DNA from: Apostichopus japonicus
Lineage: Eukaryota; Echinodermata; Holothuroidea; Aspidochirotida; Stichopodidae
Direction of reading: 5' to 3'
Length of the DNA stretch: 64,000 bases
Assembly: GCF_037975245.1 (NCBI RefSeq)
Contig: NC_092581.1
Span: forward strand, 1,314,501 to 1,378,500
The notes below the pieces were generated by a model. The model was given only the letters and a program-made list of their open reading frames with translations. It ran no database searches and was not told the origin of the DNA. Below, piece after piece: positions 1-12,349 of the stretch (position 1 is its first letter; every line of letters starts with the position of its first letter). The translations under genes and the position numbers were made by a program.

Positions 1-1853
1 ATATTGGCCAAAGCAAAATATCCGGGTTCATTCTCTATCGTGATAGTAAACTCGGCTTTATGAGCTGGCTCGTCGAAGCACGGAAACGCCTTTCGGGCGT
101 CTGTGGGTGCGAAAAATGTGGATGCTAGCCATCTAGAAATAAAAAGGGGGGATAATTAAAGAGAAAAGATAGTAATACTAAGTTGAATCAAAATTAATTT
201 AATCTAACTCAACGTGAAAGAAATGCACTTGAAAAAAAACTGTGACATGTCGATATAGGCCTATATATCTCATTGGGAGATACCGGTGCTTTATGTTATA
301 TATATATGCTAATATTATGTGGTGATTTATTTTTCGTCAGTGACTTGTAAATTGTTAACTCTAATTTCTTCTGAGATGGTTATTTATTATGGTAGAAAGT
401 AAACCCATCCTGGTAAATAATGAAGGTCATGTCAACTTGTCTTTCGGTTAAAGCCCCGGGTACATTTTGCACATATAAAAACGACTTGAGTAAGTCTAGA
501 AACCACTTACTTTGTATCGCCGTCTTTATTGACGTAAGAACTTTTATAGAGGCCAATCAAATCTTCCTGCAGAGGACCGGAAAACGCAATAGTGAGGTCA
601 TAGCTGGTTCCGGCCTCTAACATACCGTCAAGTTCAATCACTAGATACTGGTTTTCTGGGTAAAGCCAGGACCGAGTCACCCCGGGTGCTCCACCGCCAC
701 CATTTTGAGCCAAAGTTATGGAATTGACGTCTATAACCAACAACTTGCTATGAATCAGTATAATGTCAATGGACTGCATGCACTCTATTAGCATGGTGTT
801 TGTACCACTGAATTCCTCATTGGTGATATCAATTCTAAAAAAGAGATCGTAGTGGTGCGGTTTCAGATTTGTTGGCAGACGAATTTTTTCCCAAAGTTGA
901 GGCGGTGTCGTCGGTCCAGACGAAGTTGACCGTGGCTCCTCGGGTTCTTCTGTTACCCTGTGAGAGAATAATAACAACATTAACAACAACCCTCAGGCTG
1001 GTAATATGCATTACACAGAATACCCAATACCCATATTCGTTACAATAGAAACACATTTTCGTCATTGTTGGTCTGTCGTGCTATTGCCCGAGTGAAAGCA
1101 AGCCCTCCCTCAGATCTGGTATGCCATTGTCTTGTTAAGACCTTGGTATGTACAGCCTAGTGTACCTAGCAATTTTCCTTTATCTATTTGCCGTATTGCC
1201 CAGAGAACGCCCGCGGCAACGCTTTAGATTGATACTAGTTTGTATCGGACAAATCCTCGGGCATGTAAAATACAATGGGCAATTCACATTCGTGGTAGGC
1301 AGAAACGGACTCTGAGCAAAGAGTTGTTATAGAAAAAACAACTCCCTGCTCTGAGTCATGTACAGTTTGCACGCGAGAAAAAGAGTATTACCAACGACTT
1401 GGCCAAGACTATAGGTAAGCCAAGACATGCACGTTCATATTAGAAATGAAATTGTGTACGTCACTGCAGTTGAAGAAATTCATAAAATGTATGTAAGAAA
1501 TTCAGACGGCAAGATCAGACCGGGATAACATGGCTGAACTGAAAGACTTCTATGTCGAAATACAATATTTCAATCAAACATAATTCAATCGATCAATAAT
1601 CGATTTGATCAGTCACGCACCAAATCGCTTTAAGAATGCGCAATCATTGGGCATGCTTTAAAATATCATCATAAACCAACTCGTACCAAAAGCGAGCAAT
1701 CGGAATCAAATGCCAATCCAATAAACTGGACGGATAAACTTACTTGATGGTGCAATCAGCATCTCTGTTTGGTAGTAAACCACACAGTAACCCGACTAGC
1801 AACGTTGTACCGAGGAACGCGAACATAAGAGCCCAGAAGGATCCCTTCGACAT
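1..1853 (-). CDS. M1 family aminopeptidase (aminopeptidase N-like), 5' part, three exons
   Basis: Coding exons are 1744-1853, 511-957 and 1-132 (reading right to left), joined by GTAAGT donors and CAG/TAG acceptors with matching phases; the gene continues past base 1. The product starts [15 protein letters not shown], then a hydrophobic stretch at about residues 6-27, as in a type II signal-anchored ectoenzyme. A short Glu/Pro/Ser/Thr stalk follows, then the M1 N-terminal domain: [18 protein letters not shown] in exon 2 and [16 protein letters not shown] in exon 3, the latter diagnostic of the family. M1 enzymes are zinc aminopeptidases that trim N-terminal residues at the cell surface. The zinc-binding HExxH motif lies outside the window, so activity cannot be judged. 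An in-frame upstream ATG at 1868 would add MGEVT. The specific paralogue (ANPEP, ENPEP, TRHDE type) is not resolved. Confidence 0.9.
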
Positions 1854-1868
1854 TGTAACTTCACCCAT

Positions 1869-3855
1869 AGTTGCGCGAGGGTTATTGTAAACTTACTGGT
1901 AAATGGACAAGAAAAAACATATATCGATCTATATATAAACATAATAAAATACCAATATGTATGGGGCTGATGTTCGTTAATTTCTGGCAATGTATCTAAG
2001 AATGGAATTATATATAACGAGGAACCAACTGGAATTGATTGCACAAGACAAAGAACTGGGAGACTATAAATAGACAGAAGAGTATGCAAACCAATCCAAA
2101 CAACGAACCGACTGGTCCGCTCTCAATCCCCAGTCCCCAGTGCATGCCGGGAGACTGTGACTATATATATGATCATTGTCATGTGTGTATCACGATTCCC
2201 CTACGGAAGGGAAACCGAATGATACATATGATCTTAACCAAAAGGCTAAGGAAGCGAATGGTATTGATTGGGGAAAAGGCTCCACAATTGTGAAAGAGTT
2301 ACAGTTTTATAAAAAATGTATTTAGTTATGCGATGAGTTAAATATATACCAACTTTATGTATTTGGCGACAATTGTGAAAACTGTCACGTTCATGTTAGC
2401 ACATAACAACAACAGTTTTACACGCAATGAACACATATATCAAATGCAATAGGTATATTTCTAACAACCTACATGATTAATTAGACATATTATGTGCAAA
2501 CGTATATAGGCACCTAAATCACCTAACGAGAATGTTACCCACAATAGTTTGGTAACACCTTTACAATGAATATGCTAATTGGCAATGTCCCGATGTGTGG
2601 TAAATAATACAAACGGTATAGTACTGATAAAGTGTAAGTTTGCATTCACACAATGGTTAAATAATGGGTGTTATGTCATTATACCCACAATTAAACACAG
2701 TTTATTCTTAATTAACTAAATTATGCAATTAAAAGTACGTTCAACTGTTATTCTACAACGAATAACGATGGTTGGTGTATGGTATTGCGGTACTTTTACG
2801 TTCATAACGTTCTGTTATTTTACAGAACGGGCAATGGTCGTTCATTAACGATGAATGCACATGCTAAATAAAGTTTCCCGCCATTTTAGCCTTAGAGAAA
2901 CTGTAATAACCAATTGGTACAAACCGCGTGCCACAGTAATATTACGTTAAATTTCACCTTCAATTCACGGGTTTTTCACGGTGTATGTACAACACTGACT
3001 ATGTATAAGTGAATACACTCTACGACTGTATCACAAATTAGCTGTATCACATGTATATTATGCCCAGTGTATGCCGTTGCTAGGGTAATCGGTCACGTCC
3101 AAGCACATTAACATGTTGAATTACATCCATTAAAATTTATATAACCACATCCGGAAACAGGTGAAGTGATAAACGCGATGCTGGCAAAATTGCTTCCTTT
3201 TTTTTATTATATATATTATAAGCAAGCTGCTATCTTCCGCCTGCAAACAGTTGCCAAAAAGCTGCCATCTGTATATAAAGGCTGTTCTGAATTTGATTGT
3301 AAATGTGGCTTCAAAGTTTGAAACTCTGTTTGTGGTATTTGTAGCACATACATTTCCCTCCCTCAGGCTATTTTATTTGGGGGGGGGGTACATTTTTTCT
3401 TTGCAGAAACTGCACCCGTATGATTGTTCAAACAGATATAAAGACAGTGTTGATTCAGTGATAGTTCTGGGATATAATTAAAACCCAAAGCTATCCGCTG
3501 TATGATCGACGATCGATCGTTACTGCATATTCAGCCAAAAGTGAGACGCTGTGTGCCCTGTATATACGAGCTTCAATAAACAGTTTGTTACTGTCCCGTA
3601 CAGAAGATATTACTATCACTTAGCTTGTGACAATGAGCGTGAGAAAGCCCCGAGGTGCTTTATTCAACAACAGTGCAATAATATATCCTCTTTTCTTTAG
3701 GAAACACAACACCTCCTGTTTTCTTAGCCTCGGTTACCATGACAAAGCTTTTGTTGCTGCTAACCCCAACTTAAATCGCATAATATGATTCCTAATCCAA
3801 ATGTTTATCAGTAGTTTTTGTCCAAAATACCAGCAATGTGAGCTCTTGTATGTGT
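1869..3855. other. Intergenic stretch upstream of the aminopeptidase gene
   Basis: AT-rich sequence with no convincing coding exon on either strand. It should hold the 5' UTR and promoter of the minus-strand aminopeptidase gene, but I cannot identify a specific promoter element. Confidence 0.5.
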
Positions 3856-4023
<168 letters not shown>

Positions 4024-4480
4024 ATTATATTTTTGTATGATGTAAATATCTATACTCACCAATATCGAGAAACTTGACTCCCTTGTAAGATCCGCTAAGT
4101 AGATACAAACACTGGATTTAAAAAGGGTTTACAGCCTACAGCTCTCTGTTGGTGAATATAAGTAAGGTACAATGATCGGATTACTCAAATCATGCAAAAA
4201 TGTACAGTACTTCCCAAGATATTCCATTCACATGAACAAGATAGTTATGGAAACACCTGGTTTAGGCTATCTTCCCAGAATACCTAATAAAAGCCTCCTG
4301 CGAAACTCCCCGGAGTTCAACGGACCTTTGGACTTTTTTTATTATGAATTACGCGTTAGACGCTCTTTCCCCTAGAGGTGTTACCTACCTACCTAGGATA
4401 ACTTGACAGTATGTAATCAAAACTTCCAATCTGCTTGTACAGGATGCAGTCACGAGTGTTATTGTTACTGAGTCTGGGTT

Positions 4481-4490
4481 ATATATATAT

Positions 4491-4565
<75 letters not shown>
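4481..4565. repeat. (TA)n microsatellite abutting the GGAT array
   Basis: TA dinucleotide tract with one AATA slip at about 4500. It passes directly into the tetranucleotide array at 4566, forming a compound microsatellite. Confidence 0.97.
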
Positions 4566-4570
<5 letters not shown>

Positions 4571-5454
4571 ATGGATGGATGGATGGATGGATGGATGGAT
4601 GGATGGATGGATGGAAGGATGGATGGATGGATGGATGGATGGATGGATGGATGGATGGATGGATGGATGGATGGATGGATGGATGGATGGATGGATGGAT
4701 GGATGGATGGATGGATGGATGGATGGATGGATGGATGGATGGATGGATGGATGGATGGATGGATGGAAGGATGGATGGATGGATGGATGGATGGATGGAT
4801 GGATGGATGGATGGATGGATGGATGGATGGATGGATGGATGGATGGATGGATGGATGGATGGATGGATGGATGGATGGATGGATGGATGGATGGATGGAT
4901 GGATGGATGGATGGATGGATGGATGGATGGATGGATGGATGGATGGATGGATGGATGGATGGATGGATGGATGGATGGATGGATGGATGGATGGATGGAT
5001 GGATGGATGGATGGATGGATGGATGGATGGATGGATGGATGGATGGATGGATGGATGGATGGATGGATGGATGGATGGATGGATGGATGGATGGATGGAT
5101 GGATGGATGGATGGATGGATGGATGGATGGATGGATGGATGGATGGATGGATGGATGGATGGATGGATGGATGGATGGATGGATGGATGGATGGATGGAT
5201 GGATGGATGGATGGATGGATGGATGGATGGATGGATGGATGGATGGATGGATGGATGGATGGATGGATGGATGGATGGATGGATGGATGGATGGATGGAT
5301 GGATGGATGGATGGATGGATGGATGGATGGATGGATGGATGGATGGATGGATGGATGGATGGATGGATGGATGGATGGATGGATGGATGGATGGATGGAT
5401 GGATGGATGGATGGATGGATGGATGGATGGATGGATGGATGGATGGATGGATGG
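4566..5454. repeat. (GGAT)n tetranucleotide array, about 890 bp
   Basis: Roughly 220 copies of GGAT in one uninterrupted register, with only two visible variant units (GGAA, near 4615 and 4767), both in the left quarter. The unit has no stop codon in several frames, so long artefactual reading frames (Met-Asp-Gly-Trp on plus, His-Pro-Ser-Ile on minus) cross it. Confidence 0.98.
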
Positions 5455-5606
5455 GCTATATGATGAGTGAATGAGCCTTGAGGAGAGAGTCGCTGAAAGT
5501 ATTGGTATGGATGGTGGTAATGTTGTTGGTGTTGATGCCGGTGGTGTTGTATGTGGTGGTGGTGGTTGTGTGGTTGGTGGTGTTGGTAGTAGTGTTGCTG
5601 GTGTTG

Positions 5607-5881
<275 letters not shown>

Positions 5882-5899
5882 GTCTGTGACAATTAAAGG

Positions 5900-7010
5900 A
5901 CGTTTTCATAGGTGCTATGCATCTACCCTGACATAAATGTAAAATCACCAACATCATGTTTCTCCGGTCACGGCGGAAATGATCCCGGATGTTCCTAATA
6001 ACCAACAGCTCTTTGCTGTAACTGGTTCTGAGCCAAGGTCGCTATACAAATGGAGTGAGATAAGCAGCTTCATGATTTTTTTTCATGTTTATTTAACGAT
6101 TCCTTGCTGTCTTAGTTGATCACCACCTTCAAGAGGCTTACAAAACCTTTAAAGTAATGATTTGGCAAAGTTAGCGAACACTGTCAATCTTTGGCAGCTG
6201 TATACCAATTGTGGGTTTATTGGTCACGTCACCGAAAATGTCTGGTAATCGTGATATCGCAACAACTACAAGCTTTATACGATGAACTTGGATAATACAA
6301 TTTTAGTATATAGATACAGTTCATGCTTATGAGATGATGAAATTTGACCTCATTAATATTCATGCATCCATCATTTTTTTTTATACTAAATAGACTTTTA
6401 CAACATGATAACTGATTCCTGGCACCTCCCTTTATATGTTGCGGCATTCGTCAATAGATAATCCATCTTCAGTTTGGTGTGCACAAGTTCATGAATATTA
6501 ACATTTATGACTTACCACAGTGTGCTTGAATATGCTTGGGCATCGGAACCACTAAACGTTTCGTTTTCTGGGTTTATCTATTTAAGTTTTTCTTTTTAAG
6601 TTAGGTGTTGACAGGGCACTTCACCTTCCCATTTAACCGTGACTTCTTGTTTAGAAATTTAACTTGATTCGCTCAAATACGATAATTGTAAAATTCAATC
6701 GGTGATATAAGACGAAACGTCTGTTTGACATCTGTTCACTGGGGGGACGGTCCCCGAAAGCTGAAGATTTGAGACCAACTTTTGAATTTTACTAAGTGGG
6801 GGGGGTGGGGTGGTGGGGTAAACGGTACTGTATAAACCATCTTCTCTATTCCTTTGTTGTGTTTAAGTCATTAATCCTGTGTCGTGGCAGCTTTACGCGT
6901 CCGGAAGTACTTCACACAAAACGGATTAAAGGCACAAAGTTCCCAATGCAGGTTTAGTTAGTGACGGGTCAGAGAGGTCATTGGGTATATCCCTTTAATG
7001 TCAAGGGTTT
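5900..7010. other. Intergenic, nothing recognised
   Basis: No exon with a plausible protein and splice sites was found on either strand. Short G-runs occur near 6740 and 6797. Confidence 0.5.

Positions 7011-7013
<3 letters not shown>

Positions 7014-7081
<68 letters not shown>
7014..7081. repeat. (TA)n microsatellite
   Basis: About 68 bp of pure TA dinucleotide in the intergenic space downstream of AK9. Confidence 0.96.
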
Positions 7082-7086
<5 letters not shown>

Positions 7087-8150
7087 AAACTGTTTATATA
7101 TATAACTGTTCGTTCACTTCGTCAGTGTGCAGAGAATTTTACCAAAAATGGTCCAAATTGAAATGGCTACGTCATTGAGAGTGTTAACGAACTAAATGTT
7201 TTGCTTACAATTATCTTACAGTTTTGTATTTGCATTAATTAATCATTCAAGCAATCAATAAGTCATTCATTGAAACAATCAAACCAGTTACTCTCCCATT
7301 TTCATAAAGTCCAAAAAGAAGACGACCGAAAAATTGTTTCTGTTTTTCAACAACTTTATTTAACCATCTTCAACTTCATAACGACTTTCCTAATGACCAT
7401 AATAAAGCAGAGAAATTATGAAAACAAACGATTCTTTCTCTTGGCCATTCTTTCCTTTTTTTCATAGAGAACACCAAATAAATATCTTTCACTCACTTAC
7501 ATATTTATCATTTGTAAGCATTGCACTGTCATGACAAATCTTACATGTATTAGTTGTCTATTAGTTGTGTTTATACAGTTTGTAGACCATCAAATGATTT
7601 TCACAAGATTGATATCAAAATTTATGATAATTTATTAACCATACAATGTATCTGATGCCTCTAAAATAGAAGTAACTACTAGAAGGATGACACTGGAAAA
7701 GCGACATCCCTCACCACCCCCCCCTTTCTTCCCAAACCCACCCTCACACACTCCCCAGTAATGGATAACAGAGTAAGCAGATGAGGCAAGAGCCTTGGGG
7801 AACACTCCCTCCCCCCCCCCCCCCCCGCCCGCCAAAGGGCTTCCATGAAAACTTGAGCAAGCCATTTCAGTTCTCCCTTTTCGGGTTGTGAATTCAAAAT
7901 CATATTTTGCCTGAAGGGCCACAGAGGGTGTTATTCATGCAGTGTTGATCTCTGCCCACCCCTCTCCCCTCCCCTCCCCTCCCCACTCTAACCTTGCCCC
8001 TCTGACATCACTTCAACAACAGACAAAGCTGCACACCACCCTTTTAATGGATAATTCTGAGTTCATCTAATCTGCCTCTCACTCTCCTCCCTGGCAACCC
8101 ACTCTAGTTTTGTTGTCGAAAACATTTTTTGTTTGTACTTCAAAGTCTGT

Positions 8151-8157
8151 ATATATT

Positions 8158-8209
<52 letters not shown>
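8151..8209. repeat. (TA)n microsatellite
   Basis: Short TA tract with TTTA and GTA interruptions, about 0.5 kb beyond the AK9 3' end. Confidence 0.95.
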
Positions 8210-8211
<2 letters not shown>

Positions 8212-8662
8212 TACATGTTTGTGTAATCTCTACTGTGGAACTGTGTAACACTAATTTCACAATTGCTCAATGTGAGTGACAGTCATTGAAAACCCATAAC
8301 AGCAGCTAGATAGATATATCATCTATACACAAAATGACATTGTTGATAATATTACAGCAACACTCAACCACAGATGGAATTTCACTCAAAGTATATCAAG
8401 GCACTGACGAAAATATAATATGGAAATATAATTCTTTCAAAGGAAGTGCAGAATAAATTTGGACGGAAATGTCTCGAATGAGAAGGTAGTTTTTATCCTC
8501 GATGACTATTAAAAGAAAAAACTAGGCACTTTCAATTCAAGTTCAAGGTGTAAAGATTTCAAGGTTAAAAATTTGTTTTTTCTACCATCAAATAATTATC
8601 ATCCAAAATTAACATATTTATGACATTTTTGCATAGTTTACATTCACTCATTTACATACAGT

Positions 8663-8668
8663 TTTATT
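8663..8668 (-). promoter_or_regulatory. Candidate AK9 polyadenylation signal
   Basis: TTTATT on the plus strand reads AATAAA on the minus strand, about 97 bases past the AK9 stop codon. No transcript supports it; it is the first canonical hexamer I noticed there. Confidence 0.45.
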
Positions 8669-8764
8669 TACAATTGATACATTTTTTTTTTAGTTTACAA
8701 CTTTCATCTCTTCATTAAGGGAAGACAAAGCTCTTCATAGACTTGTCACGAAAAGGATTTCATG

Positions 8765-11700
8765 TTATGCGACCCATGTAGGTGTCGGTTCAATCCCCTC
8801 CAAGTTTAAGAATGTGACCATCTTGTGGTCAAAGTCGATTGGCCTCTCCCCTGGTTCCCGGTAACGTTGCGACATGTTGTTGCCGAGATACGCTATCAAC
8901 TCGCAGTGCTCTTCAAACTGTTGTAATTTTCGCTTGTACTTCTTTCTCACATAATCCGAACTCTTGGGGTTGTAAGCTGCAAAAAGAAAATCATAAATTG
9001 CCGCCAGGTAAAACACTGCCATAATTTTCTTTCTGTTGTTGTAGGAATAAAATGATTCGATTATGGGTTGTTTTTTTTGGGGGCTTGGAATAGTTGGGAT
9101 AGTTGTAAGGTTGCAATAAAAAAACAAATAATTCCCCTTTCCTATTCCATTACGAAGTTAATGGCCATAAATTTGTCATCACTCGCATGATTTAGGTGAA
9201 CAGGAAGTAATATATCATACTTAGCACGAGTACTTATCATACTTAGCACGAGTACTGTGTGTACTTTTGGAAATTGTAATAATCAACTATAAGAGGACAA
9301 AGCATTACCAATAACTTGATGAAACATAAACGACAAAGTTTTAATATTTCTCTTCCAAATCCTTTGAATTCTCTCAATTTTTAGGTCACTCTTTAAATAT
9401 TTTAACATTATCAAACCTTTCAAGTGAAATGCAACGTAAATGAGAGCTGATCGTGAAACACTCAGGAACGGAAACTTTGGTTTGAAGAGTCCCGCGGCAG
9501 TCATGGCTTTGGTGATGGCAGTAGATAGAGTCTGCTCCATGTACCCCAGCATGGGTAACGAGGTCACCATCAGGGGGTCCTTCCGAGGGGGTAACTTATG
9601 AGGTAACTTCAAGTTATAATACTTCTCAGGAAGTCTGTGAATATAACACATTAAATTAAAACAATAACACATAAAAATTAGCAAAATCAACAGAATTATC
9701 ATATTTCTTTCTCTGGTTACTGTCTATCTCCCATCTATTGGTTTTCTCTGATTTTTTCCTCCATTTTTATAGTTTTTTAGCTTCCTTCCATTTTACTATT
9801 ATGGAAGGTGCAGAAGTTGCACAAATAGGAAACTGTTCTCCAAGTCAACAAAGGTGAAAATGACACAAATCAAATTTCAACTTCCTCGAAAAAATTAGTC
9901 GATGATGTCATGAAACCCTCACCTCATAAACTTGTGTAATTTTTTCAGGTCTTCAAAGCAATAAAGTTTCTCGCGATATTCGACGACGAGCTCTGTGTTG
10001 CCAGGAATGAGTGCCTCATACCTGTACGGAGATGAAATAAACTTAAAGGCATTACAAAAAGTATCAGACACGATGGCAATTTTTTTTCCAAATGAATTTC
10101 CACAAAATTTTGTACTAAATGTGTTTATACTAAAGTGTTTTATGAGTAAAGTAAAGATGAGTAAGTAAAGATTGTGAGTAAAGATTAAATTTACCACAGG
10201 CGTAACTCATACTGTAAGATTCTTTACACAAGTGAAAGTGGCCTTAAGTGAAAACAGCAGACACCTCTCAACTGCAGAAGGGTCACCTCAGTTCGGACAG
10301 TGCTAGTATATTAGGCGTCCGCTGGGATGCGATAAGTTCTATCTTTATAAACTAGTGGTCAGATAAAATGTAATAAGTGAACGAGTAAATGAGTCAATAA
10401 GCCGAGCTTTTACAAACCATCTCATTTTGTTAGGTTTGGCTGAGTCGTTACTAATAACTTTTCCAACTCGAGTCAAGTCTTTGAAACGAGTCACCGTAAA
10501 AACTTGACAAACCTCTTCTTCCTGTAACTGTCGTCACAACTTACAATACTGTCCAAATAAGGAAATCCTGACTGCCACAATGGCAAACTTATTACTTAAA
10601 AAGAGAATTGTCAGTTTGTGAGAAAACCCCTCTGTGGAATGACTTGAGACATATCAAGGCTTGAATATAAGTTATGAATACTAGTCAGTAATAAAGATAA
10701 TAATTAATAAGAAAATATAACTAATACAAACTTTTTCTAAGGATAGTAGTCTAGATAGTAGATAGTCTAAGGAAGTACTTGAAAAGGTCCAAAGGAGGGC
10801 TACTATGATGATTAGTTCCTTAAAGAGTGTTCCTTATTATAGGCAGTTACAACTGTTGAATCTCACCACACTGGAGCTTAGGAGGTTACGGGGGGGGGGG
10901 AATTGATTCAGGTTTTCAAGATTGTAAATGGTTTTGACAATTTATCCTTTACCGACTTTTTCTTGTTTGCTAATAGTAGTTGTACCAGAGGTCATTGTCT
11001 TAAACTCCAAAAGTCACATGGTAGGATTAATATTCGGCATAACTTTTTTTCTAATAGGGTTGTGAATGAGTGGAACAGTTTGCCTGAGAAAGTTGTACTT
11101 GCAAGTACTGTAGTGTGAATGGGTTTAAGAATGCTTTGGACAAGCACTTTAAGCATTGTAATCGGGTCTGAGTGTTTGTGTCTTCAGTTTTTTTTCTCTC
11201 TCTTTAGGGTCCTTGATGGGGACTTAAGTGTCCCTCCTGATCCTTTTTTCTACTAAACTAAACTCATATAATATAATTCCTGATCTGTGGCATAATTTTT
11301 TTACCACAACACCTTAGATTAAGCAGAATAATAAGATGCACTAATTAAAATCTCTTCAGGAAAATCAAGCAAGATACATTGTGTAACGTGACAGGGGTCA
11401 TTTTTATAGCTTAAGAGAATTTTTAGAGCCCACAGTAGCCTACCCAGCACCCTACAGTTAACATGACAAGGCCAAATTTTGTGTTTCCATGTGACATATC
11501 AATTATTATCTGTATTAGTATTCATGTTTTATTGCTATTTGTGACTAGCACACCAGCATTTTAAAGACCTGTTGTCAGGATAGAATACTTCTAGCCGATA
11601 CTTTTAACGTTATCCATTGACAACATCCCACATGTAACATGTTGGGCGCCACTTCTATATATGACATATGTATCAATCTAATTATCTTATTCAGTAAATC

Positions 11701-12349
11701 ATGTTCTGTGCTATTTATCACCAACAAACCCATTGCATTTCAAAGATCTACTGTGCATTACCGTTTATGCTCAATTTACAAGAAAATAAAAGCCACGGAG
11801 TTTGCATGTCAATTTCTGGCCGTGTTGAAACCAAACCGAAGTACTGACTATTTATTCAACACCATTTCTAGATTTCATTTTTCAGCAGACAGACATGTAT
11901 GCCAAACAAACCAATTTTCTCATGATATTTTTTCTTCTTCCCCTTTCCCTTCCACTTGCAACTGCAAGCTAGGCTTTCTCACCTTAGTTTTCCATCCAGA
12001 TAGGTCACCGAACAGTAACCTTGTAATTCTAGCCTCATGGGGAACATGGTCTTCACTTCCAGAGGTGTTCTTCTCTTTGGTAACAGATCGGGAGAGGGGA
12101 GGCGTCTGGGGGCCAGGGGGGGAACGTACTGCTCTGGATGAGCTAGGAATTCATCTCGTTTCTCCTGGTTCTCTAGTTTGTAATATCGTCCACGGAACTC
12201 GGCGGCCAGGTCCAGGCTACGCGCCGTGGAGCAGTCTACGAGTTCACCTGTACGAGCAAGACTGACGGGACAATACTGCCCAAAGTCTCCGAGTCGGGAT
12301 AGAAATTCTTTGGGCGTGATGCAAAGATCGGCTATTGAAACTGCCTTGC
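8765..12349 (-). CDS. AK9: AK9 exons 29-32: C-terminal Cys-Pro-Val pair and terminal domain
   Basis: Exons: 11983-12349, 9923-10021, 9417-9634 and 8765-8976 (stop TAA at 8765-8767). Exon 29 carries DLCITPKEFLSRLGDF, GQYCPVSLARTGE (Cys at about 1741) and QGYCSVTYLDG (Cys at about 1827, Ser in place of Pro). Exons 30-31 continue RYEALIPGNTELVVEYREK and LPHKLPPRKDPLMVTSLP. Exon 32 encodes YNPKSSDYVRKKYKRKLQQF, then the ending IDFDHKMVTFLNLEGIEP. These segments follow the vertebrate AK9 C terminus in order. The exon 31 donor is GTTTGA, weak but the only one restoring frame into exon 32. Confidence 0.95.

Noticed and set aside
4435-5474. Long plus-strand reading frames of repeated Met-Asp-Gly-Trp
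   Set aside because: They are the GGAT tetranucleotide read as codons; no splice sites, codon bias or homology.
11639-12265. 208-residue plus-strand frame
   Set aside because: It overlaps AK9 exon 29 in antisense and has no homology; the minus strand explains the conservation.
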